A DNA stretch of 33,329 nucleotides. Source: Sphingobacterium composti (GTDB taxonomy: Bacteria > Bacteroidota > Bacteroidia > Sphingobacteriales > Sphingobacteriaceae). The stretch covers positions 1 through 33,329 of the forward strand of contig NZ_WUQZ01000029.1 in the NCBI RefSeq assembly GCF_009829075.1. The letters are read 5' to 3'. Each line of letters starts with the position of its first letter. Position 1 is the first letter of the stretch. Shown piece after piece: positions 14,631-25,158 of this stretch. The position numbers and the translations under genes are program-made. The notes under the pieces are model-generated. The model ran no database searches. It was not told the DNA's origin and saw nothing but the letters and a program-made list of their open reading frames with translations.

Positions 14631-16112
14631 TTACTTGTAAATATGCTGATAAATTGCTTTGCTCAGAAGAGCAATTGCTTCTTCGGCTTCAGATTCCGTC
14701 AAATGAGCAAATCCTAAACGTATTCCCGTAAGACTTTGATTTTGATAAAATAGGTAATTCGGAACTGTTAGATTTTTTGTGGCACAATATGTTGCTATAG
14801 AAAGCAGCGGTAACTGCTGATTAAATTTGATCCAATAAGCCAAACCTATTTCTGGTTTTTCAAACCAAATACTTTGTTCTAGATACTGATCTAATAGCAA
14901 GGAAAAATTATCCCTTCTTTTTTGGTAAATCTTTGTCAGTTTTTGAGTCTGTCGTAATAATAATCCTTCTTTAATATATTCTGCAATTGTTTCTTCGATT
15001 AAGTAAGTGGAAGGAGATTGTCCTAATTTTTTAACTTTTGAAAGCTCTAAAATCAAATTATCAGGCGCAATCACAAAAGCTAGATCGTATGGATTAGGTA
15101 GTAAATCTTTGAAAGAATTTACATAAATAACAGCACCTTGAGTATCCATACTTTTCAATGTTTTAATAGGTATTTTGCCGTACACAAAATCCGTGTTATT
15201 ATCATTCTCAATTATCGCAAATCCATGCTTTTGAGCAAGTTCAAGTAATGTGCTTTTGTTAGTTTCAGATAAAGCCGAGGTGATTGGATAAAGGTTGTTT
15301 GTTTGTAGATATATGGCGCGAATTGTATGCTTTTGAAGAAGATCTTCTAAATGTCCTGTATCAATACCTTCGGAATTAGTATTGACAGTTATTAATTCTA
15401 CATTTCTTTCCTTTAATTTCATATTTACTTCAAAATGCCCAACCTGAGTTACTATAACCTTGTCTTTTGGTTTTAAAATAGTTTGAATTATACATTGAAA
15501 AGCTAATTGGTTACTTTGAAAAGTCAATATTTGATTAGCATGAAAAGCTAATCCTTTCGTTATATAGAGATAGTTTTGAAGTTGATTTTTGATATTCGTG
15601 TTTTGAGTATGAATATGCTTATTAAGTTGTCGCCGAGCACTTTTTTTATTAGAAGTAGCACCGAATATTTGATGTAAACTTTTAAAGTTAGTTAATCTAA
15701 AATCAGGAGTTCCATCGGTAAAATAGAGGTCATTCGTAATCGGCTGAAAAGGAGAATCCAACACATAGTTTATTTCAATGGGATATGCCGTCTTTGTCGA
15801 TACAATAACGGATTGCGGAATCTCTTTAGCTTTAGGTTTTATTTTTTTGGAGGAAATAAATGCACCCTTTTGTGGAAGGATATCGACCCAGCCTTGAGCC
15901 GAAAGCTCTTCGTATGCAGCCACTATTGTTTGACGATGGACATATAGCTTTTCACTTAGGATTCGAGTTCCTGGGAGTTTTTCTCCAGTTTTAATACTTT
16001 TAGTTTGTATGGCATTAATAATTCCATTAGCTATTTGTAAATATACAGGAGAGGAATCTATTTTATTAATTCGAATGTAAGTTAAAATATTTTGTAAAAC
16101 TGGACTATTCAT
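14631..16112 (-). CDS. MocR/PdxR-type regulator (GntR HTH plus aminotransferase-like domain)
   Basis: 493 residues. The N-terminal winged helix (residues about 18-88) is clear: SPVYLQIANGIINAI, KLPGTRILSEKLYVHRQTIV, AAYEELSAQGW. A short linker leads to a fold-type I aminotransferase-like domain (about 125-490). Active-site motifs are poorly kept: where MocR proteins have FSK with the PLP lysine, this one has NSFKDLLP (332-339), so Asp336 occupies the lysine position; the usual EDDYDSEF stretch reads ENDNNTDF (302-309), and the PxHQxP loop reads TNNLYP. It may therefore not bind PLP covalently. It is divergent from a TonB-dependent receptor 75 nt away, with a direct repeat in between that suggests autoregulation. 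Confidence 0.88.
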   Translation of the reverse strand: MNSPVLQNILTYIRINKIDSSPVYLQIANGIINAIQTKSIKTGEKLPGTRILSEKLYVHRQTIVAAYEELSAQGWVDILPQKGAFISSKKIKPKAKEIPQSVIVSTKTAYPIEINYVLDSPFQPITNDLYFTDGTPDFRLTNFKSLHQIFGATSNKKSARRQLNKHIHTQNTNIKNQLQNYLYITKGLAFHANQILTFQSNQLAFQCIIQTILKPKDKVIVTQVGHFEVNMKLKERNVELITVNTNSEGIDTGHLEDLLQKHTIRAIYLQTNNLYPITSALSETNKSTLLELAQKHGFAIIENDNNTDFVYGKIPIKTLKSMDTQGAVIYVNSFKDLLPNPYDLAFVIAPDNLILELSKVKKLGQSPSTYLIEETIAEYIKEGLLLRQTQKLTKIYQKRRDNFSLLLDQYLEQSIWFEKPEIGLAYWIKFNQQLPLLSIATYCATKNLTVPNYLFYQNQSLTGIRLGFAHLTESEAEEAIALLSKAIYQHIYK

Positions 16113-16133
16113 TATTTTTAAACTGGACTATTC
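16097..16133. promoter_or_regulatory. Direct-repeat operator candidate between the MocR and TonB receptor genes
   Basis: AAACTGGACTATTC occurs twice, at 16097-16110 and 16120-16133, exactly 23 bp apart start to start (about two helical turns). The left copy overlaps the MocR start codon. GntR/MocR regulators such as GabR and PdxR are known to bind direct repeats, so this is a plausible operator controlling both divergent genes. Confidence 0.6.
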
Positions 16134-16187
16134 TATTTCACTGAAAAGATACCACATTTGCAGCACTTTAAATAATTATTGGTACTT

Positions 16188-18089
16188 ATGTGGTCAAATA
16201 AAATTTTATTATCAGCGGCAGGATTACTTTTTATTTCAATTTCACAAGCACAATCTGAAAATCCATTGAGGAAAGATTCTATCTCTGAAATTGTAATCAC
16301 CGAGAATAGATTCCAAATTCCCTTTGGCAAAAGAAATAAAAATATAGAAATCATTACAGCACAAGACATTGCACAGATGCCTGTGAAATCTATAAATGAA
16401 GTTTTGGCTTTTGTTAATGGGGTGGATGTGAGACAAAGAGGTTCATTTGGTACACAAGCGGATATTAGTATAGATGGCGGTACTTTTGAACAAGCTCTAA
16501 TACTTTTGAATGGGGTGAAAATTTCTGATCCGCAAACAGGACATCATACCATGAATATTCCTGTTGCACTAGATGCAATTGAACGTATAGAGGTGCTGCG
16601 AGGACCTATGGCTAGGGTTTATGGGGTTAATGCCTTGACAGGAGCAATAAATATTGTCACCAAATCATTTGTAAAAAATAGTGTATCGGTGCATTTACAA
16701 AGTGGCTCTTCCTTTGAAAATAAAGAGGAGGGAGATGGTTCAGGAAAATATTGGGGTGGAGCAGGTCAAGTTGTAGCGCAACTAGGAACTACTGCTTTTC
16801 AAAATTTAATTTCTCTTTCTTCGCAGAAATCAAATGGTCAACGTTATAATAGTGCTACTGAGGATATACGTGCATATTACCAAGGCGCTTTTCAAGTCAA
16901 CGAATCGAATAGTTTGGATTGGTCCTTAGGTTATATCGCCAATGAATTTGGTGCAAACGGATATTATGCTGCTCCAGGTGACAAGGAATCGTATGAATTA
17001 GTAAATACTTTTACTACGCATATCTCGAGTAAGCATTATTTTGGAGATAAATTTTATATTAATCCACGTATTTCGAATCGATACAATACGGACGATTACC
17101 GTTATTTCCGCTATGATTTGACTAAAGCTCGCTCAGAACATGCAAATAATGCTTTGTCCTTTGAATTGAATAGTAGATTGATGACGAGTATAGGTGACTT
17201 TGGATTTGGGTTGGAGCTACGAGATGAAGATATTAAAAGTTCAAACTTGGGTAATCACAATCGTGAAAATTTTGGATCTTATTTTGAATATAGAACAGAA
17301 CTTCTATCAAAATTAACTTTTCATATCGGTGCATACAGCAATTATAATAGTAAATATGGGTGGGAGATTTATCCAGGATTGGATGTAGGCTATCAATTTC
17401 TTACTAATTGGAAGTTGAATTTTAATGTAGGCAAGAGTCAGCGAATACCGTCATTTACAGATTTGTATTTGAAACAACCGGCAAACATTGGCAATCCAGA
17501 TTTGAAATCTGAATATGCATGGCAATATGAAGGATCATTACAAGGAAAGATCGGAGAGACGAAATTGGAGTTGAGATACTTCTATAGAGATATTAATGAT
17601 TTTGTAGATTGGACTAAAAATACTGGAAATATTGACGACCCAAATGAAATAAGTAAAATTCCTTATCAGCCTTTTAATTTGGGAAATAATAAAATGCATG
17701 GTGCAAGTGCTTCTTTGAGTAGAATATATAATTTAGGACAACAAATGAGACTAAGATATAGTTTTGGATATAATTTCTTGTCACCAGAAGAATTATCATA
17801 CGCAGAAGGTATAGTTTCAAAGTATGTATTAGAAAGTCTTAAACATCAAGCCTTATTGCGAATTGTGTACCATACATCTAATTGGGAATTTAGCACAGGA
17901 AATCGTTGGATAAAACGAGAAATGAATGATCCTTATTTTATCTCCGATGTTAGGCTTGGGTATCAGTTAAAACAATGGTATATATATTCAGATATTACCA
18001 ATGTGGCGAATGCTTCTTACAAAGAATCGGGAGCCGTATTAATGCCAAAACGCTGGTTCACACTAGGGCTACGCTTCGTATTACATTAG
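16188..18089 (+). CDS. TonB-dependent outer membrane receptor
   Basis: 633 residues from the ATG at 16188 (the frame extends three codons to a TTG). Signal peptide residues 1 to about 21 (LLSAAGLLFISISQAQ). A probable TonB box lies near SISEIVITENR. The plug domain covers about 45-160: IEIITAQDIAQMPVKSINEV, then IDGGTFEQALILLNGVKISD and IERIEVLRGPMARVYGVNAL TGAIN-type signature. The rest is a 22-strand barrel ending RWFTLGLRFVLH. There is no CarboxypepD-like N-terminal domain and no SusD partner, so a small ligand such as a siderophore or vitamin is more likely than a glycan. The divergent MocR gene suggests a link with amino-acid or cofactor metabolism. Confidence 0.92.
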   Translation: MWSNKILLSAAGLLFISISQAQSENPLRKDSISEIVITENRFQIPFGKRNKNIEIITAQDIAQMPVKSINEVLAFVNGVDVRQRGSFGTQADISIDGGTFEQALILLNGVKISDPQTGHHTMNIPVALDAIERIEVLRGPMARVYGVNALTGAINIVTKSFVKNSVSVHLQSGSSFENKEEGDGSGKYWGGAGQVVAQLGTTAFQNLISLSSQKSNGQRYNSATEDIRAYYQGAFQVNESNSLDWSLGYIANEFGANGYYAAPGDKESYELVNTFTTHISSKHYFGDKFYINPRISNRYNTDDYRYFRYDLTKARSEHANNALSFELNSRLMTSIGDFGFGLELRDEDIKSSNLGNHNRENFGSYFEYRTELLSKLTFHIGAYSNYNSKYGWEIYPGLDVGYQFLTNWKLNFNVGKSQRIPSFTDLYLKQPANIGNPDLKSEYAWQYEGSLQGKIGETKLELRYFYRDINDFVDWTKNTGNIDDPNEISKIPYQPFNLGNNKMHGASASLSRIYNLGQQMRLRYSFGYNFLSPEELSYAEGIVSKYVLESLKHQALLRIVYHTSNWEFSTGNRWIKREMNDPYFISDVRLGYQLKQWYIYSDITNVANASYKESGAVLMPKRWFTLGLRFVLH

Positions 18090-18191
18090 GTAAAATACCA
18101 ATTGTTAGGTATAATTAAGTTGATGTACATTAATTAAATTTGCCACTGTAATACGTTTGCCAATTAATTATTAACTTAAGTGTGTGAATAG

Positions 18192-18224
18192 AAAAAAAGC
18201 ATCTGAGATTTCAGATGCTTTCTA
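18192..18224. terminator. Bidirectional terminator between TonB receptor and gapA
   Basis: A 9-bp stem AGCATCTGA (18198-18206) / TCAGATGCT (18211-18219) with a 4-nt loop. Seven A residues lie on the left (U-run for the minus-strand gapA transcript) and TTTCTAATTT on the right. Confidence 0.85.
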
Positions 18225-18242
18225 ATTTATTGGTTGAATAAA

Positions 18243-20097
<1,855 letters not shown>

Positions 20098-20105
20098 ATG
20101 GAATA

Positions 20106-21089
20106 TTATTTGTTCATAATATTTGCAATATCCAACAATTCGTCGTCCAACTTGAACTCCTTATTGTTTAACGCTTCTTCCAGTGGTGTTATTATCATTT
20201 GGTTACCACGGATACCTATAGTTCCGCGTGTATTGCCTTTGATGAGTTCGTTTACAGCTGTATAACCCATACGCGTAGCTAATACTCTATCGAAGCTGCT
20301 TGGAGATCCTCCACGTTGCAAATGTCCTAATATACTAACTTTTATGTCAAGATGGTTAATTTTTTCTTTTACAATTTTTGCAACATTGTATGCACCACCA
20401 TTTTTGTCTCCTTCTGCAATAATTACTATCATGGAGGTTTTTTCACGTGCTTCTGCGAATTCTAATTCTTCAATTAGGTTGTCAATACCTGAATTAATTT
20501 CCGGTAGAAGTATCGCTTCTGCTCCACCACCTACACCCGCATTCAAAGCTATACAACCCGAATCACGCCCCATTACTTCCACGAAAAAGACACGACTATG
20601 TGAAGAAGCCGTATCGCGAATCTTATCTATAGCCTCTATAACGGTGTTGTTGGCTGTATCGTAACCTAATGTATAATCTGTGCCGTACAAATCATTATCG
20701 ATCGTACCAGGGATACACATTACAGGAATATCGTATTCTTTGGAGAAGAAATCAGCACCAGTGAATGTTCCATCTCCACCGATGGCAACCAATGCGTCGA
20801 TTCCTTGATCTTTTAAATTATTATATGCTTGCTGTCTTCCTTCTTTGGTTTTGAATTCTAAACAACGTGCTGATTTTAATATTGTACCACCTTTTTGAAT
20901 GATAGAACTTACTGAACGGCGAGTCATTTCTACAAATGAACCCTCGATCATGCCTTGATAGCCATGATAAATACCTGTTACAGATATATCGTTATATATA
21001 GCAGTTCTCACTACCGCTCTGATAGCAGCATTCATTCCTGGTGCGTCACCTCCTGATGTAAAAACTCCAATTCGATTTATTTTTTTCAA
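20106..21089 (-). CDS. pfkA: ATP-dependent 6-phosphofructokinase
   Basis: 327 residues, normal for bacterial PfkA. The N-terminus has GVFTSGGDAPGMNAAIRA (ATP-site glycine loop). ALVAIGGDGTFTGA carries the GGDG motif with Gly typical of ATP use, PGTIDNDLYGTDYTLGYDTA holds the catalytic TIDND, FFVEVMGRDSGCIALNAGVG the substrate-site MGR, and VSILGHLQRGGSPSSFDR the effector/substrate region. It phosphorylates fructose 6-phosphate, the committed step of glycolysis. It is first in a three-gene operon with the kinase-like gene and gapA. Upstream is a 232-nt region shared with a divergent Nudix-type regulator. Confidence 0.97.
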   Translation of the reverse strand: MKKINRIGVFTSGGDAPGMNAAIRAVVRTAIYNDISVTGIYHGYQGMIEGSFVEMTRRSVSSIIQKGGTILKSARCLEFKTKEGRQQAYNNLKDQGIDALVAIGGDGTFTGADFFSKEYDIPVMCIPGTIDNDLYGTDYTLGYDTANNTVIEAIDKIRDTASSHSRVFFVEVMGRDSGCIALNAGVGGGAEAILLPEINSGIDNLIEELEFAEAREKTSMIVIIAEGDKNGGAYNVAKIVKEKINHLDIKVSILGHLQRGGSPSSFDRVLATRMGYTAVNELIKGNTRGTIGIRGNQMIITPLEEALNNKEFKLDDELLDIANIMNK

Positions 21090-21122
21090 AGTAATTTAGA
21101 TTAAGTTCACTACGAATATAAT

Positions 21123-21137
21123 GTGTATTTTTTACAC
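21123..21137. promoter_or_regulatory. Palindrome upstream of pfkA, operator candidate
   Basis: GTGTA TTTTT TACAC, a perfect 5-bp inverted repeat in 15 bp, 34 nt upstream of the pfkA start and in the region shared with the divergent Nudix-type regulator. Short, so chance occurrence is possible in AT-rich DNA. Confidence 0.4.
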
Positions 21138-21262
21138 TATTAAATTTTTATACATATTTTTTTGCTTGTTTGCCGATTTTTATTCATCTTGTCGCTGTTA
21201 ATCAAGAAAATCAAGCTGATATTTAATGATTAATACTTAATTCGGAAATGTATAAATTGCAA

Positions 21263-21270
21263 TATATTTG
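21263..21270 (+). promoter_or_regulatory. Probable -7 box of the Nudix-type regulator gene
   Basis: TATATTTG is an exact TAnnTTTG match 52 nt before the start codon at 21322. The -33 region at the right distance reads TTC, a near match to TTG. Confidence 0.45.
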
Positions 21271-21321
21271 TATTAATATTTCTAACAAGGATAATTTTAG
21301 ACTAATTTTTGAGGGCAAATC

Positions 21322-21978
21322 ATGTTATCATTTTTTACAGTAGATTGTTTGATCTTTACTTTTCATGAAGGAAAATTAAAGGTCTTATTAAATGAGAGAA
21401 ATGAGTACCCGTATCGTGATTGGTGGGCTATGCCAGGCTATTTTGTGGACAAGCAAGAAGAAATGGAAGAGGCTGTGAATCGTATTGCATACGAACATAC
21501 AGGTCTGAAAAATATATATTTGGAACAGCTTGCAGCGATGGCTGGTTTAAAGCGTCACCCAGAAGGTCGTATCCTAACTGTGGCTTATATGGCTTTAGTG
21601 CGATATGATGACGTGAAGAATAAAGTAAAACCTGTGACGAATTATATGCGTCAAGCTAAGTGGTTTGATGTCAGTGATGTTCCTGAGTTGGCATTTGATC
21701 ATAACGATATTTTGAAATTGGGTCTTAAAAAACTCAAAAGAAATTTAAATTATTCGACTGCGCCTTTTGAATTGCTCCCCGAAAAATTTACACTAACGCA
21801 ATTACAACAGATTTATGAAGCTATTTTAGGAGAAATGTTGGATAAACGCAACTTTAGAAAACGTATGAATAATTTGGGCTATCTTAAAGAATTAGAAGAA
21901 TTCCAAACAGGCGTATCTTACCGTGCTGCAAGATTATACAAGTTGGATAAGCGTAAATTCTTAAAACTGTTTACCTAA
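21322..21978 (+). CDS. Nudix-domain transcriptional regulator (NrtR/AraR-like)
   Basis: 218 residues. Residues 1-135 form a Nudix fold, and residues about 140-218 a winged-helix module (FTLTQLQQIYEAILGEMLDK, RNFRKRMNNLGYLKELEEFQ), the architecture of NrtR-type regulators. The Nudix box is degenerate: from residue 38, PGYFVDKQEEMEEAVNRIAY then EHTG, so the first box Gly is Tyr40 and the REUxEE core reads RIAYE. Hydrolysis is therefore unlikely and the domain is probably a sensor. In Bacteroidota this family includes AraR, which binds sugars, while NrtR in other phyla senses ADP-ribose. Divergence from pfkA-kinase-gapA suggests that operon or itself as target. Confidence 0.9.
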   Translation: MLSFFTVDCLIFTFHEGKLKVLLNERNEYPYRDWWAMPGYFVDKQEEMEEAVNRIAYEHTGLKNIYLEQLAAMAGLKRHPEGRILTVAYMALVRYDDVKNKVKPVTNYMRQAKWFDVSDVPELAFDHNDILKLGLKKLKRNLNYSTAPFELLPEKFTLTQLQQIYEAILGEMLDKRNFRKRMNNLGYLKELEEFQTGVSYRAARLYKLDKRKFLKLFT

Positions 21979-22017
21979 CAGTTTAATTACTAAACAAAGA
22001 AACTTTTTTGTCAATGT

Positions 22018-22038
22018 ATTGTATTTTTTTGATACAAT
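22018..22038. promoter_or_regulatory. Palindrome upstream of the TetR gene, operator candidate
   Basis: ATTGTAT (22018-22024), 7 bases, ATACAAT (22032-22038): a perfect 7-bp inverted repeat, 21 bp in all, about the size of TetR-family operators. It lies 70 nt before the TetR start. TATTTTTG at 22063-22070 is a possible -7 box. Confidence 0.45.
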
Positions 22039-22108
22039 TATACGTTCTATTTAAACGTTTTGTATTTTTGAACAATCTTTTGTAAAAGTCAAAAGTTAAA
22101 AATGTAAA

Positions 22109-22714
22109 ATGGATAAAAGAAAAGAGGAAATAATTGATATAGCTTTGCGCAGATTTTCGCATTATGGTTTCTCTAAAACCACAATGAATGAAATTGCTGA
22201 TGATGTAAAAATCACTAAGGCGAATCTATATTACTATTATCCAGATAAGATTGCTTTAATAAAAGATGTCATTTGTGCCATATCTACAGAATTAATTTCG
22301 AAGGAACAAAAGATGGTGGAGGCATTTGAAGGTGATTTTCTGGAGACATTATTTGCTTTATTGAGGTTTAGAGCAGATCATATGCGCAAACATTATATGT
22401 TGTATATCAATGAAAATTTGGATTGGATACGTGATAATGCTTTCACGGATTTCATTGAAGAATTAGAATGTAAGGATTTGCAAGTTTTACAGACGCTAAT
22501 GACTAAAGCGGTAGAATCTGGGAATTTGAAGTTGCATAATATTGATGAATCAGCTTATGTGTTACGGAATATTATAAAAGGGTTGAGTTTGATACATACT
22601 GTTAAGGATATTATTTCAGGTATTCCGAATTTAGCGAATGTAGATGAAATTTTAGATAGTCAAATGAAGGCTGCTAAATTAATTTTTGAAGAACGTATAG
22701 TTACAAATAGATAA
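22109..22714 (+). CDS. TetR/AcrR-family regulator of the RND efflux operon
   Basis: 201 residues. The N-terminal helix-turn-helix spans residues 5-50: IIDIALRRFSHYGFSKTTMN, EIADDVKITKANLYYYYPDK, a textbook TetR pattern. The C-terminal helical part should bind an inducer. The stop is separated from the next start (TolC-like) by one base, so regulator and pump are one operon, an arrangement common for Bacteroidota HAE1 pumps. It probably represses its own operon through the palindrome upstream. Confidence 0.93.
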   Translation: MDKRKEEIIDIALRRFSHYGFSKTTMNEIADDVKITKANLYYYYPDKIALIKDVICAISTELISKEQKMVEAFEGDFLETLFALLRFRADHMRKHYMLYINENLDWIRDNAFTDFIEELECKDLQVLQTLMTKAVESGNLKLHNIDESAYVLRNIIKGLSLIHTVKDIISGIPNLANVDEILDSQMKAAKLIFEERIVTNR

Positions 22715-22715
22715 A

Positions 22716-24059
22716 ATGAAAAGGATCAGAATAATAGCTGTTTTATTAGCCGGTCTGTTCAGTGCTTCTTATGCAAGTGCGCAAGAGGTTTTGACTTTAC
22801 AAGATGCAATAAAATATGCGTTGCAAAACAAAGCTGAAGCTAAAAAATCCGCTTTGGAATTAGAAAACTCCGAATATTTGATTGATGAAGTGCGAGCTGG
22901 TGCATTACCTCAGGTTAATGCGAATGGAACACTTACTTACAATCCATTATTACAAAAGAGTGCTTTACCCGCAGAAATATTTGGTGGCGAGCCAGGTGAA
23001 ACAATAATGGTAGCATTCGGTCAGAAATGGCAAACTAATGCTGCGGTATCCGTTTCGCAGCAAATTTTCAACCAATCTTTGTTTACAGGTTTAAAGGCAG
23101 CAAAGTCTACTCGTGAGTTTTATCAGATAAATAACACATTGACAGAGGAGAATCTAATTGAAAAAGTTGCAAATTCTTATTATCAAGTGTTTCAGACACA
23201 ATTGCAATTGAAAACATTAGATATAAACTTGGAAAGCACAAAGAAAACACGCGATGTAATCAAAGGTTTGGTAGACGCAGGGCTCGGTAAGAAAATTGAT
23301 TTAGATCGTACTTCGGTGGCTGTAAATAACTTAGAATCCCAAAGACAGCAAGTATTGAATGCATTAGAATTGCAAGAAAATGCGTTGAAATTTGCTATCG
23401 GTATGGAGATCACAAAAGATGTTGTTTTACCAGAAGAGACTTTTGATATTTCGTTAGAAAAGATCTATGAGTCGACCGATGTAAATAGCCGTACTGAAAT
23501 TGCACTTTTAAATAAACAAAGTGAATTATTGGAATTAAATCGTAAATCCATAGTTTCTAATTATTATCCTTCATTATCTTTTACAGGTAATTTTGGATAT
23601 CTAGGTATGGGAAATATTTTTCCGACTTTTGGTAAGGATGGATTCAAATGGTCCAATTTCTCGGGTATAGGCTTGAATCTTTCTATTCCAATTTTTAATG
23701 GCGGTGCTACTAAATCCAGAATTAATCAAGCGGATATAGAGATTAGAAAAACGCAAGTCGATATTGATGATGCTAAATTAGGCCTTTCATTAGCAAATGA
23801 AAATGCAAAAACGCAAATAAAAAATTCCCTTCTGACTATCAATACCAATAGGAGTAATGTGCATTTAGCTAAAGAAGTATTGGATAATACAAACAATAAC
23901 TATAAAAATGGTTTAGCCACATTGACAGAATTGCTTGATGCAGAGAATGCGTATGCGGATGCACAAAATAATTTGAATACAGCTTTATTGAACTACAAAG
24001 TAGCGGAAGTACAACTGATAAAAGCTAACGGTAAATTGAAATCATTAATAAACGAATAA
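22716..24059 (+). CDS. TolC-family outer membrane efflux protein
   Basis: 447 residues. Signal peptide residues 1-23 (IIAVLLAGLFSASYASAQ). Two OEP repeats follow: TLQDAIKYALQNKAEAKKSA and VIKGLVDAGLGKKIDLDRT in the first half, ISIPIFNGG-like (SIPIFNGGATKSRI) and NYKNGLATLTELLDAENAYA in the second, the usual signature of the TolC coiled-coil barrel. It forms the outer-membrane duct of a tripartite pump with the two next gene products. It starts one base behind the TetR stop. Confidence 0.93.
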   Translation: MKRIRIIAVLLAGLFSASYASAQEVLTLQDAIKYALQNKAEAKKSALELENSEYLIDEVRAGALPQVNANGTLTYNPLLQKSALPAEIFGGEPGETIMVAFGQKWQTNAAVSVSQQIFNQSLFTGLKAAKSTREFYQINNTLTEENLIEKVANSYYQVFQTQLQLKTLDINLESTKKTRDVIKGLVDAGLGKKIDLDRTSVAVNNLESQRQQVLNALELQENALKFAIGMEITKDVVLPEETFDISLEKIYESTDVNSRTEIALLNKQSELLELNRKSIVSNYYPSLSFTGNFGYLGMGNIFPTFGKDGFKWSNFSGIGLNLSIPIFNGGATKSRINQADIEIRKTQVDIDDAKLGLSLANENAKTQIKNSLLTINTNRSNVHLAKEVLDNTNNNYKNGLATLTELLDAENAYADAQNNLNTALLNYKVAEVQLIKANGKLKSLINE

Positions 24060-24080
24060 GAATATAATCTAAATAAGAAT

Positions 24081-25136
24081 ATGAAACGTGCTATAATTAC
24101 GGTAATTATTATTGCTGCTGCTTTAGGAGGTATCTTTTTTATCTTAAATAAAAATAAAGCGAAAAACGAAGCTGTGACTGCAGAGGCAGCTAAAACAAAT
24201 GCATATGTAGCGGTGCGTATTGATACTGCGCGTCTAGATAATATTAATCTAGCTAATACAGCTAATGGTACTTTTCAACCAAAGCAAGAAGTAACTGTAT
24301 CGGCTGAAGCTGCCGGTCGTGTTGTTCGTGTATTAGTTGACGAAGGTTCTCATGTGGGTGCAGGTCAGACTTTGGCTATCGTTGAAGGAGATAAATTGAA
24401 TGTGAATGTTGCTAATGCACAAGCTAATTATGATAATGCACAACAAAATCTTCAACGTTTTGAAAGTGCTTATAAAACTGGTGGTGTTACTTTGCAACAA
24501 TTAGATCAAGCTAGATTACAATTCGAAACGGCAAAAAATAATTTACGTAGTTCAAAATTAACTGCTGGTGACGTGACTATCAAAACATCGGTGTCTGGTA
24601 TCGTGAATTCACGTAAAATCGAGCCAGGAACTTATGTCAATCCAGGAACTCCTGCATTTGAAATCGTCAATGTAAGTTCTTTAAAACTTCGTGTAAATGT
24701 TGATGAGAAAAATGTAGCAAGCTTAGCGGTTGGGCAGTCTGTTGATGTAGCAGCATCAGTTTATACGGATAAAACTTATACTGGTAAAATTACTTTTATC
24801 GCTCCAAAATCAGATGGTAGCTTAAATTTCCCAGTAGAGATTGAAGTGCCAAATGCAAGTGGTGAGTTACGTGCTGGTATGTATGGTACAGCTACTTTTG
24901 GTGGCAATACTTCAGCAGCTGTTTTAGTAATTCCACGTTCAGCTTTCGTTGGTTCAGTTAGTGATAATAGAGTTTTCGTAGCTAAAAATGGTAAAGCTAT
25001 TGAAACTAAAGTTGTTTCAGGAAGAAATTTCGGTGACAATATTGAGGTGTTGAGCGGATTGAATGCTGGAGATCAAGTAATTATTTCGGGACAAATTAAT
25101 TTGTTGGATCAAACTGCAATCGAAATTATTAAATAA
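24081..25136 (+). CDS. Efflux RND transporter periplasmic adaptor (membrane fusion protein)
   Basis: 351 residues. An N-terminal membrane anchor (residues 3-22, IITVIIIAAALGGIFFIL) is followed by the split lipoyl/biotinyl-like domain (VSAEAAGRVVRVLVDEGSHV at about 74-93 and TIKTSVSGIVNSRKIEPGTY at about 169-188), a short alpha-hairpin (residues about 108-160, NAQANYDNAQQNLQRFE), a beta-barrel domain and a membrane-proximal domain ending GLNAGDQVIISGQINL. It bridges the inner-membrane pump and the TolC-like protein. Gaps to both neighbours are about 22 nt. Confidence 0.94.
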   Translation: MKRAIITVIIIAAALGGIFFILNKNKAKNEAVTAEAAKTNAYVAVRIDTARLDNINLANTANGTFQPKQEVTVSAEAAGRVVRVLVDEGSHVGAGQTLAIVEGDKLNVNVANAQANYDNAQQNLQRFESAYKTGGVTLQQLDQARLQFETAKNNLRSSKLTAGDVTIKTSVSGIVNSRKIEPGTYVNPGTPAFEIVNVSSLKLRVNVDEKNVASLAVGQSVDVAASVYTDKTYTGKITFIAPKSDGSLNFPVEIEVPNASGELRAGMYGTATFGGNTSAAVLVIPRSAFVGSVSDNRVFVAKNGKAIETKVVSGRNFGDNIEVLSGLNAGDQVIISGQINLLDQTAIEIIK

Positions 25137-25158
25137 TTAGATTGAGTAAATAGTAGTT

